NCBI RefSeq assembly: GCF_015680405.1
Contig: NZ_JADLJS010000009.1
Coordinates: 109,787-173,786 of the forward strand
From: Pseudomonas pudica
Lineage (GTDB): Bacteria > Pseudomonadota > Gammaproteobacteria > Pseudomonadales > Pseudomonadaceae
Reading direction: 5' to 3'
DNA: 64,000 nt
In this document: positions 1 through 8,003 of the stretch, in pieces
Layout of the letters: every line of letters starts with the position of its first letter
Numbering within the stretch: position 1 is the stretch's first letter
Translations under genes and position numbers: made by a program
The notes under the pieces: generated by a model
The model's database searches: none
The model's input: only the letters and a program-made list of their open reading frames with translations
Told to the model about the DNA's origin: nothing

Positions 1-1612
1 CTTTCGGCCGGCCGCGTATCAGCGACTCGGGGTGCCGGCCCAGGTAATCGGCAAGGTCACGCAGCGAACGTGACATGCGCTCCAGTTCGTCCAGGGTTTC
101 GCCCATCCGCTCGCGCTGCGGCGAGTCCTCGGAAATGGCCGAATTGGCGGTGCGCAGGGTCTTGTGCACCTCGTCCAGCGCCACCTTCACGTCCGGCAGC
201 GTCTGGCCATTGAACTGCTTGAGGCTGGCGCGCAACTCTCGCAGGCTGCCATCCAGGTTGTTGGCGATACTCTCCAGCGGCAGTTTGCTGATGCGCTCCA
301 CCACACGCTGCAACTGCTCCTGCAACTGCTCCAGGCTGCCGGGCAATGTGGGTATGGTGATAGGGTCTGCGGTCTTGTCGAAGGCCACCTTGGGGGCATC
401 GGGGTAGAAGTCCAGGGAAATGAACATCTGCCCGGTGATCAGGTTGCCGCTGCGCGCCTGGGCCCGTAGGCCGTGCTCGACGAAGGTGCCGATCAGCCTC
501 CGCGCGCCATCCATGTCGCCTTCGGCGTGCTTGAACACGGCCAGCATCTTGCGGTGCACCGGCCCCAGCCGCTGCGGGTAGATCACCGCATCGACCACCA
601 CGGGGAAGCTCTGCCGGGTGGCATCGTAGTCGAGCTTGACCGAAGTGACCCGGCCAAATTCCACACCCTTGAACTCCACCGGCGCGCCCACCGACAGGCC
701 GCGCATGGCCTGGTCGAAGCGCAACTGCAGGTACTGCGCCTGGCCACTGGGCGGTGCCAGGGCGGTGTCGCGGTCGGCAAACAGCTGAAAGCGCGCCTGG
801 TCGGCAGCGAGTTCGGCCTGCGGGGCGAAATCTGGCGAGCCAAAGGCCAGCCCGCCCACCAGGATGGACGACAGCGATTCGGTATCGATCTTCAGGCCGT
901 TCGCACTAATCTGCATGTCGACGCCACTGGCGTTCCAGAAGCGGGTATCGGCGGTGACGAAGCTGTCGTAGGGGGCCTGCACGAACACGCCGATCTCCAC
1001 GCCCTTGCCATCGCCCTGCAGGGCAAAGGACACCACCTCGCCCACCGGTATCTTGCGGTAGTAGATCGACGAGCCAATATCCAGCGACCCCAGGTCGCTG
1101 GCGGTCAGGACAAAGCGCTTGCCCTTTTCGTCGTAGGTGATCGGCGGTGGCAGCTCCAGGCCGACAAAGGACTTCTCCGGCACTTTCGACTCGCCGGAAT
1201 CCGCCCCAATGAAACTGCCCGACAGCAGTGTATCCACACCGGACACACCACCCACGCCAATGCGTGGCCGCACTACCCAGAAGCGCGCCCCCTGGGTGGC
1301 GAAGGCACGGGCGTCGTTGGACAGCTGGACTTTGGCGACCACGCTCTTCTTGTCGTCGGCCAGGTCCACCGTGGTGACTTCGCCGATCACCACGCTGCGG
1401 TACTTGACCTGGGTCTTGTGCGCCACCAGCCCTTCCCCGGTGTGGAAGGAAATGGCGATGACCGGCCCCTGCTGCATCCAGTTGCGCACCACCAGCGAAG
1501 CGCCGATCAGGATCGCCAGTATCGGCACGATCCATACCAGCGACACACTCCAGCGCCGGGTGTGCACTTCAACCTGCCCCGCGCCCTCGCGCTTGTCAGT
1601 CTGTTGCACCAT
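1..1612 (-). CDS. pqiB: PqiB-like MCE/MlaD-family intermembrane transport protein (3' end outside window)
   Basis: Inner-membrane-anchored periplasmic protein with tandem MCE (MlaD) domains. The family (PqiB, YebT/LetB) forms tunnels that move lipids between inner and outer membranes. 537 codons are visible; E. coli PqiB has about 546, so only a few residues lie beyond the left edge. A cytoplasmic stretch of about 20 residues precedes one transmembrane helix (about 22-42), followed by repeated MCE modules opening with the pattern VAISFHTGEGL. The last visible part is a helix-rich tail ending HPESLIRGRPK. The start at 1612 overlaps the upstream pqiA stop by 17 bp, so translation is coupled. 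A pqiC/ymbA lipoprotein would be expected next to the left but cannot be seen. Fold and family are clear; the exact substrate is unknown. Confidence 0.93.
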   Translation of the reverse strand, partial: MVQQTDKREGAGQVEVHTRRWSVSLVWIVPILAILIGASLVVRNWMQQGPVIAISFHTGEGLVAHKTQVKYRSVVIGEVTTVDLADDKKSVVAKVQLSNDARAFATQGARFWVVRPRIGVGGVSGVDTLLSGSFIGADSGESKVPEKSFVGLELPPPITYDEKGKRFVLTASDLGSLDIGSSIYYRKIPVGEVVSFALQGDGKGVEIGVFVQAPYDSFVTADTRFWNASGVDMQISANGLKIDTESLSSILVGGLAFGSPDFAPQAELAADQARFQLFADRDTALAPPSGQAQYLQLRFDQAMRGLSVGAPVEFKGVEFGRVTSVKLDYDATRQSFPVVVDAVIYPQRLGPVHRKMLAVFKHAEGDMDGARRLIGTFVEHGLRAQARSGNLITGQMFISLDFYPDAPKVAFDKTADPITIPTLPGSLEQLQEQLQRVVERISKLPLESIANNLDGSLRELRASLKQFNGQTLPDVKVALDEVHKTLRTANSAISEDSPQRERMGETLDELERMSRSLRDLADYLGRHPESLIRGRPK

Positions 1613-2240
1613 CAATGCGGCCTCCCTCGTTGGCACGGCTATCCCAGATCAAGCGTGGATCGAAGCTCATCGCAGAAAACATGGTCAGTACCACCACCAT
1701 GCCGAAAAACAGGATGCCCACCCGCGGCTCGATGGTGCCCAGCCCACGCAGTTGGACCAGCGCCGCCACCAGCGCCACCACCATCACATCGAGCATCGAC
1801 CAGTAGCCGATCAGCTCGACGAAACGGTACAGCTGCGAGCGCTGTCGGCAAGCCCAGGTGGAACCGCGCTGGGCGGTAAAAAGCAGCAGGCCGAGCGAGA
1901 AGAACTTGATGGCCGGTACACCCACGCTGGCGATGAAGATGATCAGCGCGATATCCCAGGCACCGGCCTCCCAGAACTCCAGCACGCCGCCGCCAATGGT
2001 GCTTTCGCTGCCGCTGCCGAGCATTTCGGTGCGCATCACCGGCAGCAGATTGGCTGGAATGTAGAAAACCAGGGCCGCCAGCAGAAATGCCCAGCCGCGG
2101 CTGATGGCATTGGCCTTGCGCCGATGAATGGCGGCGCCACAGCGCTCGCAGGTGTGCATGCCGCTGCCCAGTTCGCAGGCCTGACCGCAACCATGGCACA
2201 GGCACAGGCCCAGATCATCGGCGCTGGCCGGGGTATTCAT
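1596..2240 (-). CDS. pqiA: PqiA-family inner-membrane protein, second half
   Basis: A 214-residue multi-pass membrane protein matching one of the two repeats of enterobacterial PqiA, the membrane partner of PqiB in the intermembrane lipid transport system. Near the N terminus it has a rubredoxin-like zinc ribbon (CHGCG...CERCG), followed by about four hydrophobic helices (for example FLLAALVFYIPANLLPV and DVMVVALVAALVQL). The ATG at 2240 overlaps the preceding stop as ATGA, and the gene in turn overlaps pqiB. E. coli has both halves in one chain of about 420 residues. Here they are separate polypeptides that presumably pair. Confidence 0.9.
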   Translation of the reverse strand: MNTPASADDLGLCLCHGCGQACELGSGMHTCERCGAAIHRRKANAISRGWAFLLAALVFYIPANLLPVMRTEMLGSGSESTIGGGVLEFWEAGAWDIALIIFIASVGVPAIKFFSLGLLLFTAQRGSTWACRQRSQLYRFVELIGYWSMLDVMVVALVAALVQLRGLGTIEPRVGILFFGMVVVLTMFSAMSFDPRLIWDSRANEGGRIDGATD

Positions 2241-2833
2241 ACCTGCTCCCACAAGTCGCGGATGTCCTTGCCGGCGACATGGATGATCAGCATGCTCAGC
2301 GCGGCCAGGGCCAGCAGGCCGATGCCGGGGATCACATCGAGCAGCCCCGCCAGCTTGATCACGGCAACCATCGCCCCCAGCAGGCACACCTCCAGCATGC
2401 TCCATGGCCGCAAGCTCTCCAGGCTGCGCATGCACACGGCAAAGCCGGGGGCGCGCTGGCCGGCCAGGGCGAAACTCAGCAGCCAGCACAACAGGGTAAT
2501 CTGTAGCACCGGCGCGAAGATGATCGCCAAAGCCATGACCAGGGCGATGAAGGTGATACTGCCTTGGCTGAGAATCTGTACCGAGTCCCATAACGTCGCC
2601 GAGTGGGTCAGCCCTTGCATGCCGATGGTCATCACCGGGTAGAAGTTGGCGAATACCAGCAGGATGCCACCCGTCACGCTCAGGGCCAGCCGCTGCTGCA
2701 CGGTCAGCGAGGTGTGCCGGTACAGCACGCCGCCACAGCGCGGGCATACAGCGCGCTGGTGTTTGAGCAACGGCGCACGGTGGTACACCGTGTCGCAGTA
2801 TTCACAGATGATCAGGTGCTGAGTCTGGCTCAT
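2237..2833 (-). CDS. pqiA: PqiA-family inner-membrane protein, first half
   Basis: A 198-residue first gene of the pqi operon. The N terminus has a zinc ribbon (CEYCDTVY about residues 10-17 and CPRCGG about 31-36), followed by four hydrophobic segments including GGILLVFANFYPVMTIG and TFIALVMALAIIFAPVLQI. It corresponds to the other PqiA repeat. It overlaps the next gene by 4 bp. The 150 bp to the divergent gene at 2985 must contain the promoter, but I recognise no operator. In E. coli pqi is SoxRS-inducible; no soxbox was identified here by eye. Confidence 0.9.
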   Translation of the reverse strand: MSQTQHLIICEYCDTVYHRAPLLKHQRAVCPRCGGVLYRHTSLTVQQRLALSVTGGILLVFANFYPVMTIGMQGLTHSATLWDSVQILSQGSITFIALVMALAIIFAPVLQITLLCWLLSFALAGQRAPGFAVCMRSLESLRPWSMLEVCLLGAMVAVIKLAGLLDVIPGIGLLALAALSMLIIHVAGKDIRDLWEQV

Positions 2834-2984
2834 GGGGGTTCCACAGGCAGCTTGGTTTCAGGCCGTCATATGCAGGCGAACAACATCTGATATCCGGTTT
2901 AGACCATCCCGGCGAAACTGCCATCAGGGGCAGCAAAGCCGGACTATCCTCTGAAACGGGATCCCCACTTGCTGGAGGTTTGCC

Positions 2985-3458
2985 ATGCGTACGTTCACGT
3001 GGAGTTGCCTGCTGGTGCTGCTGTGCGCAGCATCGGCAGCCCAGGCGCAGTCGGTGGTGCCGCTCAAGGGCCAGAGCAGCCAGCAGATGCAACTGGATAT
3101 CAATGACTGCAATACCGTCGCGACCAATGCCGCGAACAGTGCCGCGACCTCCAGCGACCCCCATGTCGGTGGCCGCGTACGCGGTGCCGCCGCCGGCGCG
3201 GTTGCCGGTGCGGCAGGCGCGCAGGTGCGCGGCAACCAGCACGACGAGCTGTATGACCGGGTTGGTGACGATGCCAAGCAGCAATACCGGCAGAACCGCG
3301 CGGGCGAAGTGGCTGCCGCCGGTGCTGCGGTCGGTGGCATGCGCCAGCGTCAGGACCGCCGTCAGGACCGGCGCGGCCAGGACGAAGCGAAAGCCCAGGC
3401 TCATGCCAGTGCCTATGCCGGGTGCCTGCAAGGGCGCGGTTATCAGGTCAGCCCCTGA
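2985..3458 (+). CDS. Secreted glycine-zipper (YMGG-like) protein
   Basis: A 157-residue protein with a clear Sec signal peptide (hydrophobic core LLVLLCAA, cleavage likely after AQA near residue 22). Residues 62-80 form a Gly/Ala zipper (GGRVRGAAAGAVAGAAGA) typical of small envelope proteins that insert into or associate with membranes. The C-terminal part is basic and glutamine-rich (QRQDRRQDRRGQDE) and ends in a short segment with a cysteine. A strong Shine-Dalgarno GGAGG lies 6 bases before the ATG. Function is unknown; homologues are usually annotated as glycine zipper family proteins. It is monocistronic, followed by a hairpin at 3464. Confidence 0.8.
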   Translation: MRTFTWSCLLVLLCAASAAQAQSVVPLKGQSSQQMQLDINDCNTVATNAANSAATSSDPHVGGRVRGAAAGAVAGAAGAQVRGNQHDELYDRVGDDAKQQYRQNRAGEVAAAGAAVGGMRQRQDRRQDRRGQDEAKAQAHASAYAGCLQGRGYQVSP

Positions 3459-3463
3459 CCGCC

Positions 3464-3493
3464 GGGCACGCCACGCTCCTGCATGGCGTGCCC
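3464..3493. terminator. Stem-loop between convergent genes
   Basis: A perfect 10-bp inverted repeat (arms 3464-3473 and 3484-3493, GGGCACGCCA and its complement) with a 10-base loop. It lies in the 38 bp between two converging genes, so it probably ends transcripts from both sides. The T-run is short (GTTTC), so strength is uncertain. Confidence 0.6.
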
Positions 3494-3496
3494 GTT

Positions 3497-4402
3497 TCAG
3501 AACGTCGCCAGCTGCTCCCGGCAGAACTCCACGAACAGCTGCGCCGGCTTGGTCAGTTGCACTCGCTTCAACCAGGCTGCTGCCAGCCCTGACAGCGCTA
3601 CTGGCTCGGCAATATCCAACATGGCCAGGCGTTGCCCGTCGTAGGTGTACTCCGAGTGAGGCCGCGTTACCAGCAGCGAAAAACCGAAGCCCTGCCCGAC
3701 CATGCCGCGCACCATCTCGATCGACGGTGAGCTGAAGACAATGTTGGGCGTAAGGCCCATTTCGTTGAACAGGCTGACGAAGTAGGTACGGCTGGGGGCA
3801 ACGTCCAGCAGGATCATCGGCTCCGGGCACAAGTCGCGCAGCGACACCTGGGCCTGGCCAGCAAAGCGGTGGTTCTCGGGCAGCAGCACATAGGGTTTCT
3901 GCGGCGGCATCAGCGGCTCGGCCTCGATGGTGCCGTCCAGGTCATGGTCGTAGAGGAACGCCAGATCGAAGGTACCTGCGGTCAGGCCTTGGATCAGGTC
4001 CTGCTGTTCGCCGTCGCGCAGCCGGATATCCACCCCCGGGTAACGCTGGCGAAAGCCGGCGATCAGGCGCGGCAGGTACAGCGGGGCCACGGTTTCGAAG
4101 CAGCCAATATCGATTTGCCCGGCCACGGTGTCGTTGTCGGCCAGGGCGTTCTGCTCGAATTCGTGGGCCATCTGCAGCAGCGACTTGGTCTTGGCATAGA
4201 AGCGCTTGCCGCTGGGCGTCAGTGACACACCCTGAGCGTGGTGGCGGATGAACAGCTGCACACCGAAGCTTTCCTCCAGGCCCTTGATGGCCGTGGAGAT
4301 GGAAGGCTGGGCGATGTAAAGCTGGCGTGAAGCCTCGGCCACGCTGCCGGCTTCCACGGTGGTGACGAAGTACTTGAGTTGTCGCAATGTGTAGGCCGCC
4401 AC
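3497..4402 (-). CDS. LysR-family transcriptional regulator
   Basis: About 301 residues. The N-terminal winged helix-turn-helix is typical (LRQLKYFVTTVEAGSV..., QPSISTAIKGLEE, LTPSGKRF) and is followed by a two-lobe type-2 periplasmic-binding-like effector domain (DIGCFETVAPLYLPRLIAGF...). A GTG at 4402 has AGAGAGG five bases upstream; another in-frame GTG at 4408 would add two residues but has poor spacing. The gene is not divergent from an obvious enzyme gene, as its upstream neighbour is a small peptide on the same strand, so its target cannot be inferred. The effector domain vaguely resembles CynR/CbbR-type regulators. Confidence 0.88.
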   Translation of the reverse strand: MAAYTLRQLKYFVTTVEAGSVAEASRQLYIAQPSISTAIKGLEESFGVQLFIRHHAQGVSLTPSGKRFYAKTKSLLQMAHEFEQNALADNDTVAGQIDIGCFETVAPLYLPRLIAGFRQRYPGVDIRLRDGEQQDLIQGLTAGTFDLAFLYDHDLDGTIEAEPLMPPQKPYVLLPENHRFAGQAQVSLRDLCPEPMILLDVAPSRTYFVSLFNEMGLTPNIVFSSPSIEMVRGMVGQGFGFSLLVTRPHSEYTYDGQRLAMLDIAEPVALSGLAAAWLKRVQLTKPAQLFVEFCREQLATF

Positions 4403-4523
4403 GGGCACCTCTCTGACGCCGGTCTGGGCGCGCTGGGATCATGCCTGTCACTTTACCCTTGGCAGCGGCTGGTTGGGGGGCGGGTAATGAAGGATTTACC
4501 TATGGCTTGAGCAGGTTTTTACG

Positions 4524-4546
4524 AAGGGGGCGCCGGGCGCCCCCTT
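4524..4546. terminator. GC-rich stem-loop downstream of the small peptide gene
   Basis: An 11-bp inverted repeat (AAGGGGGCGCC and complement, arms 4524-4534 and 4536-4546) directly downstream of the leftward gene ending at 4551. A short TTT run follows on the + strand and TTCGT on the - strand, so it is a plausible terminator. Confidence 0.55.
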
Positions 4547-4550
4547 TGCT

Positions 4551-4736
4551 TCACTCGAAATCGATATTAGCGATTACACAGTCATCACCAATCAATTTGT
4601 ACCCTGGCGCGCAGGGCATGCCGACTACGGGCCCTATACCGCGCTTGCGCCGGGACAGTGTTGCCTGCGGTTCTGCATTTTCCAGCTGCTCCTGGTCGAG
4701 AGTGTCGTCTGGCTCGTTCATGGGTTTTTCTTGCAT
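4551..4736 (-). CDS. Small two-cysteine hypothetical peptide (61 aa)
   Basis: The start at 4736 is chosen because AAGGAG lies 8 bases before the ATG; a second in-frame ATG at 4721 lacks this. The peptide splits into an acidic, glutamine-rich N-terminal half (MNEPDDTLDQEQLENAEPQ) and a C-terminal half that begins with a basic SRRKR stretch and holds two cysteines (PCAPGYKLIGDDC). No signal peptide or membrane segment is visible. No modification enzyme or transporter is adjacent. I do not recognise the family. The strong ribosome site and following stem-loop argue that it is expressed. Confidence 0.6.
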   Translation of the reverse strand: MQEKPMNEPDDTLDQEQLENAEPQATLSRRKRGIGPVVGMPCAPGYKLIGDDCVIANIDFE

Positions 4737-4939
4737 GGGGTTCACTCCTTGGGTTGTGTGGTATTGCCCGATCGAAGCTACAGCCGCCATTGCCACCAAC
4801 CCATCTGGAACTTTGACCGGAAAGAGAAATGCTGTCGGACCGTATCGTGATATTCGCAGGCGCCCCAAGAGAGACCTGGCCAAACGCCCCCGATTGTCTT
4901 TACTGATACTCAACGGTTCCAGGCATAGGGCGTGCATTC

Positions 4940-5326
4940 ATGAAGATCGTGGTCACCAGCATTCTCGTCGATGACCAGGCCAAAGCCCTGGCTTTCTACC
5001 ACCATGTACTCGGTTTCGAGCCCAAGCACGATATGCCCATGGGTCGACACCGCTGGCTGACGCTGACCTCCCCCAACGACCCCAACGGCGTCGAGCTGCT
5101 GCTCGAACCCGACGCGCACCCGGCCGCCAAGGACTACAAGGCCGCACTCAAGCAGGACGGTATCCCCGCCACCTCGTTCGGCGTGCGCGACATCCAGGCC
5201 GAATACACCCGGCTGTGCGCGGCGGGCGTGCAGTTCACCCAGCCGCCTACCGCCATGGGGCCCGTCACCGTAGCGGTGTTCGATGACACCTGCGGCAACC
5301 TGATCCAGATCCTACAGAAACACTAG
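4940..5326 (+). CDS. VOC (glyoxalase/bleomycin resistance) superfamily protein
   Basis: 128 residues, one VOC domain with the expected beta-alpha-beta-beta-beta pairs. It opens with MKIVVTSILVDDQAKALAFYHHVLGF and ends DDTCGNLIQILQ, where a glutamate metal ligand would normally be expected (GNLIEL); here the position is Q. Members include glyoxalases, dioxygenases and antibiotic-binding proteins. With the usual terminal Glu replaced, metal chemistry is uncertain. The 3' end lies 6 bp from the convergent kinase gene, leaving no room for a private terminator. Confidence 0.82.
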   Translation: MKIVVTSILVDDQAKALAFYHHVLGFEPKHDMPMGRHRWLTLTSPNDPNGVELLLEPDAHPAAKDYKAALKQDGIPATSFGVRDIQAEYTRLCAAGVQFTQPPTAMGPVTVAVFDDTCGNLIQILQKH

Positions 5327-5332
5327 CAACGT

Positions 5333-6700
5333 TCAGGGCCCCACGGGCAGGCGCAAGGTCGCGCGCAGCCCGTGGGGCGCCTGGTTGCGCAACTGCACGC
5401 TGCCACCCAGGCGGGTCATGATGGTGCTGACGATCGACAAACCCAACCCGGCGCCATTGGTCGAGCCCTTGCTGTAGAAACGCTCGAACACCCGCTGCTG
5501 GTCCACCTCGGCAATGCCCGGCCCTTCGTCGTCGACACTGACCAGCAAGGCCTGCCCTTCGCGCTGCAGTGTCACCGTAACCCGACCGCCTGCCGGCGAA
5601 TGGTCCACGGCATTGGCCACCAGGTTCTGCAAGGCGATACCCAGCAAGCCCGCGTCGGTGTGCAAGTGGTAGTCGCCTGCAGCGATGTCCAGCGAAGGCT
5701 CAAGCCCGCGCTCCAGAATCCATGGAGTCAGCTCGGCCAGGGTTTCGGCCACCACGCCCTCCAGGTCCACCCGCGGCCAGTCACGGCGGCCTGGACGCGG
5801 CTCCAGGCGAGCCAGGGTCAACAGCTGGTTGACCACCCGGGCAAGGCGGTCGACGCCGCCCATCAGGAACTGCAGGGCCTTGTCCCGCTCGGCAGCGCTG
5901 TCTGCATTGAGCGCGTTCTGCGCATGCAGGCGCAGGATGGCCAAGGGCGTGCGCATCTCGTGGGCAGCGTCGGCGATGAAACGGTGTTCGCGGCGCAGCA
6001 AGTCATCGATCTGCCCGAGCAGGCGGTTGATCGCCGCCTGCATCGGTTCAAGCTCCTTCGGCAGCGGCACCAACTGCAGCGGCTCCAGCGACTCGGCGTG
6101 GCGAGCGCGGATCACCCTGGCCATGTTCTGCAGCGGCTTCAGCCCCCAGCCAATGGCCGCCCACACCAGCAAGGCCAGGGCCAGGCTGCCGAACAGGAAG
6201 GGCAACAGCGTGTGCCGCACGATGCGTTCGATCAGGTCGTCACGTACGTCGTTGCGCTCGCCCACCCAGATCACCCAGTGTTTTTCCGGCACCGGCAGGA
6301 CGAAACTGCGCCAACGGCGCCCTTCCACCACCACATCGGCAAAACCTGGCACCCGCGGTGCCTGCTCCAGCTGGGGGGCGCTGGGTGTATGCACCAGCAG
6401 CCCGTTGTCGTCGGCCCACACCTGAAAGGCCAGCTTGCTCTCGTAGCGGTGCCCCACCTTGTGGTGCCCGGCCTTGCTCAAGGCCTCGTCGAAGGCGCGG
6501 TACAACTCGTCACGGCTCTGTTCCTGCACCGGCAGGCTCATGATGCCCTGCAACAGCCGAGCGTTCTGCGCCAGGTGGGCGTCGTACACCTCGTTTATTT
6601 CGTGGCGGCTGTCGTGGTAGTTGTACAGCGCCAGCAACCCGCTGCCCACCAGCAACAGCAGCATCACCCGCCACAAGGTACGTTGGCGCAGCGAGCTCAT
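5333..6700 (-). CDS. QseC/PmrB-like sensor histidine kinase
   Basis: 455 residues. TM1 is at about 11-26, a periplasmic sensor region of about 135 residues follows, and TM2 is at about 163-185. Then come HAMP, a HisKA domain with the phospho-acceptor H247 in ADAAHEMRTPLAI, and an HATPase domain with an N-box (NLVANAVDHSP), DEGPGI and GAGLGLSIV. The start overlaps the response regulator stop as ATGA. It is the last of seven genes transcribed from 11616. The sensor domain shows no motif that names a ligand. Its place at the end of a biosynthetic operon suggests that it monitors the product or its effect on the envelope; that is inference. Confidence 0.92.
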   Translation of the reverse strand: MSSLRQRTLWRVMLLLLVGSGLLALYNYHDSRHEINEVYDAHLAQNARLLQGIMSLPVQEQSRDELYRAFDEALSKAGHHKVGHRYESKLAFQVWADDNGLLVHTPSAPQLEQAPRVPGFADVVVEGRRWRSFVLPVPEKHWVIWVGERNDVRDDLIERIVRHTLLPFLFGSLALALLVWAAIGWGLKPLQNMARVIRARHAESLEPLQLVPLPKELEPMQAAINRLLGQIDDLLRREHRFIADAAHEMRTPLAILRLHAQNALNADSAAERDKALQFLMGGVDRLARVVNQLLTLARLEPRPGRRDWPRVDLEGVVAETLAELTPWILERGLEPSLDIAAGDYHLHTDAGLLGIALQNLVANAVDHSPAGGRVTVTLQREGQALLVSVDDEGPGIAEVDQQRVFERFYSKGSTNGAGLGLSIVSTIMTRLGGSVQLRNQAPHGLRATLRLPVGP

Positions 6701-7359
6701 GCCTTGCGTTCCACCAGGTAGCCGATTCCGCGCACGGTGCGGATCAGGCTGTTGAACAGCTTCTTGCGCAGGTGATAGATATTCACTTCCAGGGTGTTGC
6801 TTTCCGGCTCTTCATCCCAGCCATACAGCAACTGGGTCAAGCGTTCGCGGGTGAACACCTTGCCCGGCTGGGCCAGCAGTTCGTGCAAAAGCAGGTATTC
6901 CTTGGGCGTTAGCACCACCGGCTGGCCTTGGTAGTGCACCTGCTGGCTGACCGGGTCCAGGCACACACCGGCATGCTCTATCAGCACCCGGGCGCGGCCG
7001 CTGCTGCGCCGCAGCAAGGCCCGCAAGCGGGCCTTGAGTTCGTTGAGGTCGAAGGGTTTGACCAGGTAGTCGTCGGCGCCGGCGTCCAGCCCGGCGATGC
7101 GGTCCTCGGTGGCGTCGCGGGCGGTCAGCACCAGCACCGGCAGGCTCTTCCCGGCTGCACGCAGGCGCCGCAACAACTCGATGCCATCCAGGCGCGGCAA
7201 GCCCAGGTCGAGAATGGCCAGGTCGAACTCCTCGTGGCACAGGGCATGCAGGGCGCTGGCACCATCCTGCAACCAGTCGAGGGTATAGCCCTCGCGGCGC
7301 AGGCCGTCACAGATCCCCTCCCCCAACGCGGCGTCGTCTTCTACCAGCAGCAGGCGCAT
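6697..7359 (-). CDS. OmpR-family response regulator
   Basis: 220 residues. The receiver domain holds the acidic pocket E7/D8/D9, the phosphorylation site D51 (LAILDLGLPRLDG) and the conserved lysine in DYLVKPFDLNELKARL. The C-terminal winged helix (about 125-218, LTPKEYLLLHELLAQPGKVFTRERL...NTLEVNIYHLRKKL) is of the OmpR/QseB/PmrA class. Such regulators bind direct-repeat half-sites with 11-bp periodicity, and exactly such a repeat lies upstream of the operon at 11666-11682. The gene follows the TPR gene by 2 bp and overlaps the kinase by 4 bp. Confidence 0.93.
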   Translation of the reverse strand: MRLLLVEDDAALGEGICDGLRREGYTLDWLQDGASALHALCHEEFDLAILDLGLPRLDGIELLRRLRAAGKSLPVLVLTARDATEDRIAGLDAGADDYLVKPFDLNELKARLRALLRRSSGRARVLIEHAGVCLDPVSQQVHYQGQPVVLTPKEYLLLHELLAQPGKVFTRERLTQLLYGWDEEPESNTLEVNIYHLRKKLFNSLIRTVRGIGYLVERKA

Positions 7360-7361
7360 GC

Positions 7362-8003
7362 TTAATCCTGTTTGTCCTTGATCGCTTTGAGTAAAGCATC
7401 GATTTCACCGCGCCGGCCTTGGTCGGCCAGCTCCCGCCCGGGCCGGGGCGGTGCTTGCAACGCCTTTTGCAGGGCGGCGCGGGCTTCGTCGTAGCGGTTC
7501 TGCCGGTACAGGTGGTCAGCCCAGAAGTAATTGCTGTCGATACCGTCGGGGTTGATCACCAGCGCCTGGCGCAGCATGGCCTCGGCCTTGGCCTGGTCAC
7601 CGAAGCTCAGCGGCCAGCCGGGCACCTGGTCGTACAGCGCGCCCAGGCTGGTGTAGGCCGAACCTTGCAGAGCCTTGGGGTCAACGGCCAGGGCCTTTTC
7701 CAGGCTGGCGCGGGCAGCCTTGACCTTGCCCAGCGCCCCCAACCCGCCGGTGGCACCGGCCCAGCTGCTGTTGACGATGCCGTCCCAGATCAGCGGCTCG
7801 GCCGAGCCCGGCTGCTGGCGCACCAACGCCGCCGACTGTACCGCCAGGGCCTCGAACGCCCCGGCACGTTCGGCTTCGGGCAGGTTGTAGCGAATCACCG
7901 CCCAGCGCTGCTGGATGGCATTGAGTTGCTGGGTACCATTCTGGTCGAGGGCCCAGGTGAACGGGGCGATGGCCAGCAGACTGGCCAGAATCAGACGTTT
8001 CAT
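7362..8003 (-). CDS. Periplasmic TPR-repeat protein
   Basis: 213 residues with a Sec signal peptide (MKRLILASLLAIAPFTWA, cleavage near residue 19). At least three tetratricopeptide-like helical pairs follow (about 85-200, for example ARASLEKALAVDPKALQGSAYTSLGALYDQ and RYDEARAALQKALQ). TPR proteins are scaffolds without catalysis. The start overlaps the dehydrogenase stop as ATGA, so it is translationally coupled and belongs to the operon. It could hold an envelope complex or present a signal to the kinase encoded two genes downstream; no function is established. Confidence 0.82.
   Translation of the reverse strand: MKRLILASLLAIAPFTWALDQNGTQQLNAIQQRWAVIRYNLPEAERAGAFEALAVQSAALVRQQPGSAEPLIWDGIVNSSWAGATGGLGALGKVKAARASLEKALAVDPKALQGSAYTSLGALYDQVPGWPLSFGDQAKAEAMLRQALVINPDGIDSNYFWADHLYRQNRYDEARAALQKALQAPPRPGRELADQGRRGEIDALLKAIKDKQD

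Noticed and set aside
473..1879. Open frame on the + strand over pqiB and pqiA.
   Set aside because: Opposite to MCE and PqiA proteins with clear motifs; the translated sequence has no recognisable features.
4940..5326. Calling the VOC protein a lactoylglutathione lyase (gloA).
   Set aside because: The terminal metal-binding Glu position is Gln and the gene lacks supporting context, so only the superfamily can be named.
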